Source: Marthasterias glacialis (taxonomy: Eukaryota > Echinodermata > Asteroidea > Forcipulatida > Asteriidae). From it: a DNA stretch of 64,000 nt. This document shows, in pieces, positions 27,801 to 32,956 of this stretch. The translations under genes were made by a program, and so were the position numbers. The notes beneath the pieces were generated by a model. It was not told the origin of the DNA and did no database searches. It saw only the letters and a program-made list of their open reading frames with translations. Position 1 is the stretch's first letter, and the number at the start of each line of letters is the position of its first letter. Location: positions 19,292,559 through 19,356,558 of the forward strand of contig OU452222.1 in assembly GCA_911728455.2 (NCBI GenBank). The letters are read 5' to 3'.

Positions 27801-29781
27801 CACAGGTTCGTTTATTACAAAGATCTTGCTTTGTGCAAAGAATGGAAGCATTTACAGTCAGTTTACCAATGTTGAACTGGGGCTTTAAGTATTGGTTTTC
27901 GATAACAAATATGTCGTAAAACCTTTAGAAGATAACAGAGTTTGCTTTCAGTTGCAAAGAGTAGGCTTGTCGAAACGTTGAGACCAAACTTACAGGTATC
28001 TCAACCATAGTGAAAATACGGGAATTTAGCACGACGCGTTATCTTAGAACTTTAAATTTTTAGCAGGATTCATACTTCGTATATAAGAACTAAAAATAAT
28101 ATTCAACTCAAAGAAGAAAGTTAGAACCACGATGGGTTCATACCGCAAACCCAAATCCACATCGGCACTCCACCATGCAGTGCCTCAAAACTTAAACTTA
28201 TTAAAGTTATTGCGTATAACGGTATGTTGACAACACCGTTGGTATTTGAGCCCCACTGTGTCTTTGTTAGAAAGTGGTTTAGAAACGATCGATGCAAATT
28301 TGGTTAACACAGAATTATTAGAAAGCGTATTCAAGAAAAGTCAACTGCAACCTTTATCTGAACTTTGTGAGCACCGATAATCGGGGCGTTGCGGCATATG
28401 GGTCAAAAGCACAATACTAAACCGTACAAAAGGTAGCTTTTCGTCAAGGCCTTCTTGGCTCAGACATTTTGTGTACCGTATCCACGAAGCCACTGCGGCA
28501 AAGACCAAGTCAGCGCGCTCGTCAAGTGGCGAAGCCACGAGGGCCCTTTCCAACTTGTCAGGAATTTCTAAAATGCTTTTCTTTATTTCTCGATTTAACA
28601 GAGTAGCAAAATTCCCAGCCAATCAGAAGTGATGGAGTCAGCGAGGCATTAACCTCCTCCGCAATGTGCTTGGTTATACTTTCAGCGTTTATCTTTTTGC
28701 GGGGTATTCGCGGATAGCTGTATAAGCATCGAAAGCCTTGATGAAAGGCTCCAAAGGATGCTAAAAGTTGTTTGCGACTGATATGGTTTAGACCCCGGGC
28801 TCTGGGCTCCGAGCTCCGGGCTGCGGGCTGCGGGCTCCGGGCTCCGGGCTGCGGGCTCCGGGCTCCGGGCTCCGGGCTGCGGGCTCCGGGCTCCGGGCTC
28901 CGGGCTCTGGGCTCCGGGCTCCGGGCTCCATGCTCCGTCGGTTTGTACTTTGGAGAAGGCCTTTGGTCTCAGGCTAATTTGTGCTTTAGATCTATTTATT
29001 ATATTATCATTATATTATTGCTAACAGCTCTAGATTTAAATAATGGCACATGATTTCGCCCATTGACAATTCCTCCACTTGAGTTCTGGAGGCTCACCGG
29101 AGTCCTCGGAGTGTGGGTTCGAATCCCGGTTGTGTTCTTGAGCAAAACACTTAAATTATTATACGGCTTATCTTTACCCACCCGTGAGGGTACAGATGGT
29201 TCTTGTGATTGATTCAGCTTGGTGTGCTATAGCACTATATAAACCATGTGCTGCCAAGTACGTATAGGTACTTGGCAGCACCGGATTTATCGGCCTACTC
29301 CCCAGGATAGCTGCGGTAGTAGGCTTCTAGTAGTGAAACAAAATGGGCTAGTGGGTGGGGTAATAATGTTCAAGCGCTAAGAGTGTCAAAATTGGCGAAC
29401 ACCGGCGCTAGATATGTCCACAATAGTGTTACTACGACACTATTATTAAGTGCATAATAGGCATATGTACGACACGAAAGTGTCTATGACGTCGAGAAAA
29501 AAAAAGTTGCAGACTTCGACAGAAAACGTCCTCCGGGTTGTCGTTGTTTTATAAGTGAAAATGTATTCATAATTATTGTAATAAGCGTCATCTCTATGTC
29601 AACACTAAAACTTAGTTCCATATTTACCCCCAAACACTGAAAACGAATATTAAAAACCAAAACTAACTTCTCAACAGAATATTACCTTTTTGCCATTGCA
29701 AAAAAATACCAGTGCATCGCTCACTGATCTTGAAGAGCTCGATTGCTCCGAGGAAGTATGCTGAATCTCCAAGCCATCCAT
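474..29781 (-). CDS. XDH: Xanthine dehydrogenase/oxidase, 26 exons, 3' end outside window
   Basis: Cytosolic molybdo-flavoenzyme that oxidises hypoxanthine to xanthine and xanthine to urate, passing electrons from the Mo cofactor through two 2Fe-2S clusters to FAD and NAD+. Exons, 5' to 3': 29781-29686, 26793-26736, 23810-23714, 23182-23074, 22596-22408, 21263-21192, 20256-20176, 19241-19097, 18373-18206, 17099-17023, 16363-16267, 16018-15912, 15381-15197, 14669-14504, 13944-13852, 12877-12760, 12112-12061, 11149-11020, 9475-9356, 7711-7493, 6205-6072, 4748-4574, 3123-2932, 2785-2640, 1780-1699, 698-474. They total 3333 nt, exactly 1111 codons, with every phase matching. All introns are GT-AG except intron 14 (GC-AG). 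The animal enzyme is about 1330 aa, so roughly 230 C-terminal residues, including the catalytic Glu equivalent to bovine E1261, lie before position 1. The start ATG at 29781 has A at -3 and G at +4. Glu822 in FGGKE argues for XDH rather than aldehyde oxidase. Exon joins come from reading, not from transcripts. Confidence 0.95.
1311..1500. mobile_element. MITE, GTGGCGTAACCAG family, decayed
   Basis: AGTGGCGTAACCAGA and a long G-run at left; AAATGTCCGGTAATCA at right is a mutated end. XDH intron 25. Confidence 0.5.
2195..2345 (+). mobile_element. SINE family C (tRNA head plus short tail)
   Basis: GGTAGCCTAGTTAGTAAGAC head, B box GGGTTCAAATCCCACCCGAG, then ATGCCTGTGGATTTTTTT and AAAGTACTGAGTATACGATG. 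Confidence 0.7.
2386..2614 (+). mobile_element. Partial copy of the AGCCCCAGC TTAA MITE
   Basis: Carries GAAATATTTCTGCCTGAAGT and CCAATGTTGAGCTGGGGCTT. It stops about 25 bp from the XDH exon 24 donor. The right TTAA is lost. Confidence 0.65.
4808..5178 (+). mobile_element. SINE family B
   Basis: About 370 bp. Head AAAGCAATCGCCTCCCACCA with CCCTGGTTCCATTCCCGGC, body GTTTCTCTCCAGGCCCTCCG and TGTGGCTGGCTGCCGAAGG, tail GATTAGCCTTCTAAATTG. XDH intron 21. Confidence 0.75.
5936..5975 (+). repeat. Tetranucleotide microsatellite (CAAT)n
   Basis: About 9 units of AATC with one variant, XDH intron 21. Confidence 0.85.
6302..6560 (+). mobile_element. SINE family A
   Basis: tRNA-derived head GTGTCATGGCCAAGCGGTTA with B box GGTTCGAATCC, body TCAAGACACTTAAGTATAA and the GGGAGCTGAGATGGTTTAAG tail. 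In XDH intron 20. Not a tRNA gene: no cloverleaf-length end and a SINE body follows. Confidence 0.8.
7319..7482. repeat. Long near-perfect hairpin in XDH intron 19-20 region
   Basis: CAAATATTGACTGCTT...GGCGTAGTAAAACTAGTCAC pairs with GTGACTAGTTTTACTACGCC...AAGCAGTCAATATTTG; inner GCCTATCTTCC pairs with GGAAGATAGG. It ends 11 bp from the XDH exon 20 donor. Confidence 0.85.
8085..8145 (-). mobile_element. tRNA-like SINE head split by a MITE
   Basis: Minus strand reads GTAGAGTGCTGGCAC ... GCAGGTTCAAATCCTGCTCC: A- and B-box-like parts of a tRNA-derived SINE. The first bases lie beyond the MITE at about 8485-8500. A sister head is at 8643-8710. Confidence 0.6.
8146..8484. mobile_element. MITE inserted in a tRNA-like sequence (TIR CGTCGTGTGCCCGGTAAAAG)
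   Basis: Inverted ends AGCTCGTCGTGTGCCCGG and CCGGGCACACGACGAGCT, about 24 bp. AGCT at both ends may be the target duplication, since the tRNA-like A box (TAGCTCAGTAGAG on the minus strand) is rebuilt when the insert is removed. Confidence 0.75.
8643..8710 (+). mobile_element. tRNA-like SINE head
   Basis: GGATAGCTCAGTTGGTAGAG (A box) and GGTTGCAGGTTCAAATTG (B box). The acceptor arms do not pair and an unrelated tail follows, so a SINE relic or pseudo-tRNA rather than a gene. Confidence 0.55.
10562..10716. mobile_element. MITE with GTCACATGGTTCGGGG ends
   Basis: GTCACATGGTTCGGGGTAAG at left pairs with TTGCCCCAAACCATGTGAC at right. XDH intron 18. Confidence 0.65.
11540..11815 (+). mobile_element. 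Partial copy of the AGCCCCAGC TTAA MITE
   Basis: Shares GAAATATTTCTGCCTGAAGT, GAGCTGACATTTTCACAGGT and CCAATGTTGAGCTGGGGCTT with 27540-27888 and ends in TTAA. The left terminus is lost or diverged. XDH intron 17. Confidence 0.65.
13006..13612 (-). mobile_element. SINE family A with a retro-type insertion
   Basis: Head at the right (CGGTGCATTAGACCGCTCGC, reversed). The SINE breaks at AGCACCTTG (near 13057) and resumes at TTACAAGGTGATG (near 13335), as seen by comparison with the copy at 44702. The 280-bp insert ends in AATAATAATAAAG, like a LINE 3' end. Confidence 0.65.
13852..20256 (-). CDS. XDH: XDH exons 7-15: FAD domain and linker (residues 208-580)
   Basis: Exon 7 encodes the conserved entry [11 protein letters not shown]. 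Exon 8 ends in VVGNTEVG; exon 10 has [12 protein letters not shown] and exon 11 [15 protein letters not shown], the FAD-binding segment of the CO-dehydrogenase flavoprotein fold. Exon 13 has [15 protein letters not shown] and the FGGMA loop. Exon 14 ends the domain with [16 protein letters not shown]. Exon 15 is the Ser-rich linker to the molybdenum domain; it lacks a Cys at the position of mammalian Cys535. The exon 14 donor reads CAG/GCAAGT, a GC-AG intron candidate; it keeps phase 0 with the acceptor at 13945. Confidence 0.92.
14267..14380. mobile_element. MITE with GCCATTTCAGCAAG ends
   Basis: GCCATTTCAGCAAG at left and CTTGCTGAAATGGC at right, 114 bp. XDH intron 14. Confidence 0.6.
14930..15178 (-). 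mobile_element. SINE family A
   Basis: Reverse copy with head GACCGCTCGGCCACGACACG and B box CCGGGACTCGAACCC just upstream of the XDH exon 13 end. Confidence 0.8.
15493..15830 (-). mobile_element. SINE family B
   Basis: Reverse copy: GCGAAGGATGCGGCTACACG, CATATATGACCACGGAGCAC, AGAACCAGCACAAACTCTAC, head near GCGAGCGCTTTACCTGCACG. XDH intron 12. Confidence 0.75.
16537..16606. repeat. Perfect hairpin, 32-bp arms, 6-base loop
   Basis: Arms 16537-16568 and 16575-16606 are exact inverted copies (ATGGTGTGCTGCATCCCACT outward to CACCGTT); loop TTTGTT. XDH intron 10. Possibly a very young or constrained MITE. Confidence 0.9.
17228..17332. mobile_element. MITE copy, GCAGACTTACC family
   Basis: AAGGGAGACTTTAGAGCAC at left and GGATTTACCTGGTAAGTCTG at right. 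XDH intron 9. Confidence 0.5.
18700..19005 (-). mobile_element. SINE family A variant
   Basis: Reverse copy in XDH intron 8: CTCCTGGGTGAAGCAATTAT, ACGACCGGGACTTGAACCC and head GACTGCTCAGCCATGACATG. Confidence 0.75.
19596..19745. mobile_element. MITE copy, GGCAACAGACTTACCAGG family
   Basis: Left AATGGGGGAGTTTCATGGAT, right GCCGCCTAGCAACC...AGTCTCCCATT; pairs with 35655-35798. XDH intron 7. Confidence 0.55.
19918..20135. mobile_element. MITE copy, GCAGACTTACC family, diverged
   Basis: Left AATGGAATGTTTTGGAGTAC and AGGTTGCAGCAG; right GATTTACCAGGTAAGTCTGC...AGAAGTCTCCCACTG. Ends about 40 bp from XDH exon 7. Confidence 0.5.
20812..21112 (-). mobile_element. SINE family A variant
   Basis: Reverse copy in XDH intron 6: AAGGCGCTTTACAACAAT end, ACACCTGGGCTAAGAGAAGC body and a decayed head near CTAGACCACGACAAGGC. 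Confidence 0.65.
21192..29781 (-). CDS. XDH: XDH exons 1-6: N-terminal 2Fe-2S domains (residues 1-207)
   Basis: Exon 1 encodes a Ser-rich leader of about 22 residues, absent from mammalian XDH, followed by [10 protein letters not shown]. The 58-nt exon 2 at 26736-26793 supplies the [11 protein letters not shown] strand. Exon 3 holds [13 protein letters not shown], giving cluster ligands Cys61, Cys66 and Cys69; exon 4 gives Cys91 in NACLAPI. Exon 5 holds the second cluster ligands CGFC (131, 134) and CRC (166, 168). Exon 6 is the Cys-rich linker [15 protein letters not shown]. Numbering runs 18 ahead of bovine XDH. The exon 4 donor (CAG/GTTCGA) is weak. Introns 1 and 2 (2.9 kb each) carry a G-rich heptamer array, MITEs and a CAA/CAC microsatellite. 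Confidence 0.93.
21466..21623. mobile_element. MITE with TAGACCGTTCCGGC ends
   Basis: 158 bp. TAGACCGTTCCGGC at left and GCCGGAACGGTCTA at right. First bases shared with the element at 26861. XDH intron 5. Confidence 0.7.
21801..21961. mobile_element. MITE, AGGCCCTTTTCGA family, copy 1
   Basis: Left GGCCATTTTCAAAACCACAG and right CTGTGGTCTCGAAAAGGGCC; subterminal TTGGGCTCCGGCTTGGGC pairs with GCCCAAGCCCAAACCCAA. XDH intron 5. Confidence 0.7.
22100..22270. mobile_element. MITE, GTGGCGTAACCAG family
   Basis: Left GTGGCGTAACCAG plus a G-run of 12, right CTGGTTACGCCAC. Diverged relatives at 1311-1500 and, reversed in part, about 4260-4495. XDH intron 5. Confidence 0.65.
23455..23618. mobile_element. 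MITE, AGGCCCTTTTCGA family, copy 2
   Basis: Left ATGCCCTTCGAAACCACGA and TTGGGCTTCGGCTTGGGC; right GCCCAAGCCAAAGCCAAAGC and GTGGTTTAAAAG. XDH intron 3. Confidence 0.6.
24030..24299. repeat. Trinucleotide microsatellite (CAA)n/(CAC)n
   Basis: About 270 bp of CAA, with a CAC-rich block at 24208-24286, in XDH intron 2. The long Leu/Val or Cys/Trp frames on the minus strand are artefacts of the repeat. Confidence 0.95.
26861..27121. mobile_element. MITE with TAGACCGAT ends
   Basis: Inverted ends TAGACCGATCCATTAAACCC and GGTCTAATGAATCGGTCTA with GC-rich CCCCGCCCC/GGGGCGG. Begins 68 bp upstream of XDH exon 2 on the gene strand. Confidence 0.7.
27230..27281 (+). repeat. Tetranucleotide microsatellite (GTTT)n
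   Basis: About 12 units of TTTG in XDH intron 1. Confidence 0.9.
27540..27888. mobile_element. TTAA-flanked MITE, TIR AGCCCCAGCTCAACATTGG
   Basis: TTAA (27540-27543 and 27885-27888) flanks inverted ends AGCCCCAGCTCAACATTGG and CCAATGTTGAACTGGGGCT. Two other copies of the body, at 2386-2614 and 11540-11815, keep only the right end. Confidence 0.75.
28796..28929 (+). repeat. G-rich heptamer array (CGGGCTC)n, about 19 copies
   Basis: GGGCTCC/GGGCTGC units at a 7-bp period in XDH intron 1. Runs of three G separated by four bases fit the G-quadruplex pattern on the plus strand. Confidence 0.9.
29062..29245 (+). mobile_element. SINE family A, 5'-truncated
   Basis: B-box region GTGTGGGTTCGAATCCCGG followed by GAGCAAAACACTTAAATTA and GATGGTTCTTGTGATTGATT. 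In XDH intron 1. Confidence 0.65.
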
Positions 29782-30277
29782 AGTTATTGAGCAAGAGACG
29801 TTATATCACCCCCGTCTGTCCGAAGTTATTCACCCGAGGATCGGAACTTGGTGTGGGTTAAGAGATTATTGTGTACCACTAGAATATAATCTTATAGCAT
29901 GACATGTGAGTTCAAACCACTTGCCATGAACGTAGGTCAAAGTCCACGATCCAGTTACAGCTGGTAGACTCATTAATAATACATCATAAATTGGCATACT
30001 CGATAACAAAAATCAATGGTGCACCGGTGACTCGTACGACTTGGATTCATCGATCATCACAACTTCAATGTGATTAATTGTGATGCAATTATCAGGAGAA
30101 GGCGTGTGGGTGGTGTGTCGTTTGGAGGGTTGGGGGAGACTAGTCTTTGTCCCGATGCGTTTTTCTAATAAAAAAAATATCCGCGAGGATGGAAAACAAC
30201 AACAGCTTACCGACAGAGGGTGGCATGCGATATAATCCAGAAAGGCCGAGGGGTGCACCATGCACACTAAAAAGGGC

Positions 30278-31388
30278 TCCCGTAGCAACCAATGCTAAAT
30301 GCTGAATATTCAAAAATACTTAAATGCTTAAATGTCTCTCAGCCTCTCGAAAACAAATCAAATATATTTTCTGACTAAACTGAACTTCGTTTTTTCCCTT
30401 TCAATTTAAGTAGGCTAGAAAATGATAATTTTTAGTAGACTGATCCAAAATAAAACAAGCCCTGAACGAGTAAACTGGCAAGACTCCATCTTGGAAAAAA
30501 TTAACCTATACTTTTAAAAGTAAAATAGGGCAATTTTTAGAGGCCAAGTCTACCCGAATTGCTCGAGGTTGAAAGTCAACAATCCCAGGGGCACAATGTT
30601 GGACCATTTTTCAACAATCCATGAAAGCAAGGACCTTCAAATCTTTGATTTACAGAAAAAGTTGTGGGTTTACATTTGATTAATGAGGCTCGGTGCATAG
30701 ATTTCTCTCTATTTAGTGTATACAGACCCCGCGAACACACAAAAGAGTACTGTGGCAGTCCCATCCCCTCCACCCGTGGGCAAAGGAGGTAATTAACCGG
30801 GGCTACTTTGTGTTCGTTAACTTCAGACACCATCTCTAAAATCCCTGTCAGCGAGCGGCTGCTTTTGCAGAAAAGTACGTGGAAATACACCATAATCCAC
30901 TGTTCCTTGGGGTCCCTCCCCAGCTCGTATATCCATAGAGCAAGGACCTTGTTCTATGGTATATCCGAGGGCGTCCTACTCAAATGACGTCATGTGCATG
31001 AAATAGAAAGAAAATTCACGCGCCGACCATGTATGGCTTTAATGGATCTTTTGAAAATAGTCCAATACTGTGTCCCATGGGTGGGGTGGGGGGGGGGGCG
31101 CTTTGACTTTCAACCTAGAGCATTTTGGGTACACTAGCCCTCTAAAAATTGCCCCATTTTGCTAAAAAGTGTTTTTTTTCTAAGATGGAGTCTGGCCAGT
31201 TTACTCGTTCAGGAGTGTTTTATTTTGGTAACGTTGATGAGAGCCTACCAGCTAACCTACTAAAAAGTTAAAAAGAAAAATGAACTTTAGTTGTCAGAAA
31301 ATAAATTTGATTTGTTTTCTACAGTCTGAGAGACTTCTGAATATTTTTTGAGTAGAATATTTAGCATTTAGCATTGGTTGCTATGAGA
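30278..31388. mobile_element. Foldback element with arms of about 300 bp
   Basis: Left arm from GTAGCAACCAATGCTAAAT pairs with right arm ending ATTTAGCATTGGTTGCTA. Pairing extends through ACTGGCAAGACTCCATCTT against AAGATGGAGTCTGGCCAGT to GGTTGAAAGTCAA against TTGACTTTCAACC. The centre of about 490 bp has its own small hairpin near 30927-30967. No transposase frame. Confidence 0.75.
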
Positions 31389-32322
31389 AGCTTAATGCAT
31401 CAAGGTTCTTATATATAACTCTATGACCCAGACCGACTCGACAAAATACCCGAACCAGACTTAATCTTGAAACAGCGCCCAGTTTTGGACGAAACGGAAG
31501 TCTGTGATCGAAGGTTAAAAATCTCATGCTCGGGCACAAGAGGGCGCTTTTTCGGGCAACAGCTGAATCTGTATCAGACATACAAAGAACCACGATCACA
31601 CAGACTTGGAACCAAATCTAGTTATTTGTAACCTCGTCATCAATACTTGAATGAACTTTGTATTGTAATGGGTGGTCATATCCCGTTATGTCCTTGCGTT
31701 GGTATGGGGACGAGCTCTATCAATTACAGCACCAAGCGCGCGACAAAAGAAATGAGTGATTTGATTGCGCTTCTTGAAGAACGAACGTTGTAAACCCGGA
31801 GCAAGGCCCCTGTCGTGGTGGGTGTAATTCGAACACCATTCTTGTTTTGACATTATACGTCTGGACGCATTTATGCCTCAACAAAAGCCGGCATGCCTTG
31901 GTCTGTAAGTACTGTGTCACTGTAAAAGTATTCACACAGACAGTGCCGAGTGTGAAGATTGAATTGTTTGGATTATCATCCAAAATTAAAGTCATTACTT
32001 TTTGGGTTGACAATCCAATCCAGATTCCAGTCCACTCTCCCTAAGTCATCCAATTCCTCCTGTCCTGGTTAAATCCGGTTTGATCCATTGTTCCTTTGGG
32101 TCCCTCCCCAGAGCTTTCTCCCCGAATTTGGCAAATACATGTCCTTTTCATAGTCTGATAATAGCCCCTCCCAGAATCACCACACAAACCCATCCAAGAA
32201 AAGTAAATCCTACTTTTGGTTGGCAACCCTTGAAAAATAACAACTGATTGGCTAAATTATACCTCTACTTTGTACTACAGTTTGTCGGTAGTACTGTAGT
32301 CATGTAACGTTAGTACTAAATT

Positions 32323-32435
32323 TAGACCCAGTAACTGGGGCGCTGTACTCCTTTTTTGAGATTTTGAGATTAGTACGACTGATATAATGTCAAAATCTCA
32401 AAAAAGGAGTACAGCGCCCGTAGTTACTGGGTCTA
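32323..32435. mobile_element. Palindromic MITE copy 1 with 9-bp target duplication
   Basis: Long inverted arms start TAGACCCAGTAACTGGGGC and run through GCTGTACTCC to the centre. Flanks are perfect 9-bp repeats TACTAAATT at 32314-32322 and 32436-32444. A 9-bp duplication fits Mutator-like transposition. Confidence 0.8.
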
Positions 32436-32462
32436 TACTAAATTAATCATAACTTCAGTCCC

Positions 32463-32625
32463 TAGACCCGGTAACTGGGGCGCTGTACTCCTTTTTTTGA
32501 GATTTTGACATTATCGGTCGTACGACCGATAACGTCAATAATCTCAAAAAAGGAGTAGGCCTACAGCGCCGACCGATAATGTCAATATCTCAAAAAAGGA
32601 GTACAGTGCCCCAGTTACTGGGTCT
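32463..32625. mobile_element. Palindromic MITE copy 2, same family
   Basis: Same arms (TAGACCCGGTAACTGGGGC), with an extra partial arm duplicated inside near 32560-32600. The 9-bp flanks TTCAGTCCC and CTTAGTCCC match at 7 of 9 positions. Confidence 0.75.
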
Positions 32626-32901
32626 ACTTAGTCCCTGCACTGGTGCAGTGCAAAAGCCCCCTGGCTGGGCTTTCACACCACCAGTGCCACTGCCAGTGAC
32701 TAGCATTAAGACAAAGAGGAATAAAGTAAAGTAAACAAAACACAGCATCAGTCAGCTACTGGCCTTCAGCTCAGTGAACATTACACAACCCTAGATAGCG
32801 GCTAGCTAGCTACGTACTATAGTAATAGTATTATTAATATCATAAACATAAAAAAGGGGGTCGGGGGTGGGTTGCTTGAAAAACAATAGACCTTATGTGT
32901 C

Positions 32902-32909
32902 TGACGTCA
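32902..32909. promoter_or_regulatory. Perfect CRE (TGACGTCA) upstream of the inferred DHODH start
   Basis: TGACGTCA lies 48 bp before the inferred ATG at 32957. This is the consensus CREB/ATF palindrome and a common position in TATA-less promoters. Use in vivo is unproven. Confidence 0.4.
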
Positions 32910-32956
32910 TGGGTCCCATAGAGATATGGACAAGCAGCGCCGTCACTGAGGTCAAA

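Larger units (their letters stand above)
29782..32956. other. Intergenic region between divergent XDH and DHODH
   Basis: No coding exon seen. It holds the XDH upstream region (29782-30277), a 1.1-kb foldback (30278-31388), about 900 bp of unassigned sequence, two palindromic MITEs (32323-32435, 32463-32625) and the DHODH upstream region. A short string TTTGGGTCCCTCCCCA near 32095 resembles one inside the foldback near 30908. Confidence 0.6.

Noticed and set aside
28341-28622. Minus-strand 93-codon frame starting [15 protein letters not shown]
   Set aside because: Normal-looking composition, but no family recognised. It lies in XDH intron 1 with no matching exon phase for XDH.
28772-29053. 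Plus-strand frame with repeated LRAPGSGL
   Set aside because: Product of the seven-base GGGCTCC array; repetitive and intronic.
474-29781. Aldehyde oxidase as an alternative for the molybdoenzyme
   Set aside because: GGGFGGKE keeps the XDH Glu, and overall exon matches are to XDH; only Arg880 and Thr1010 positions deviate.
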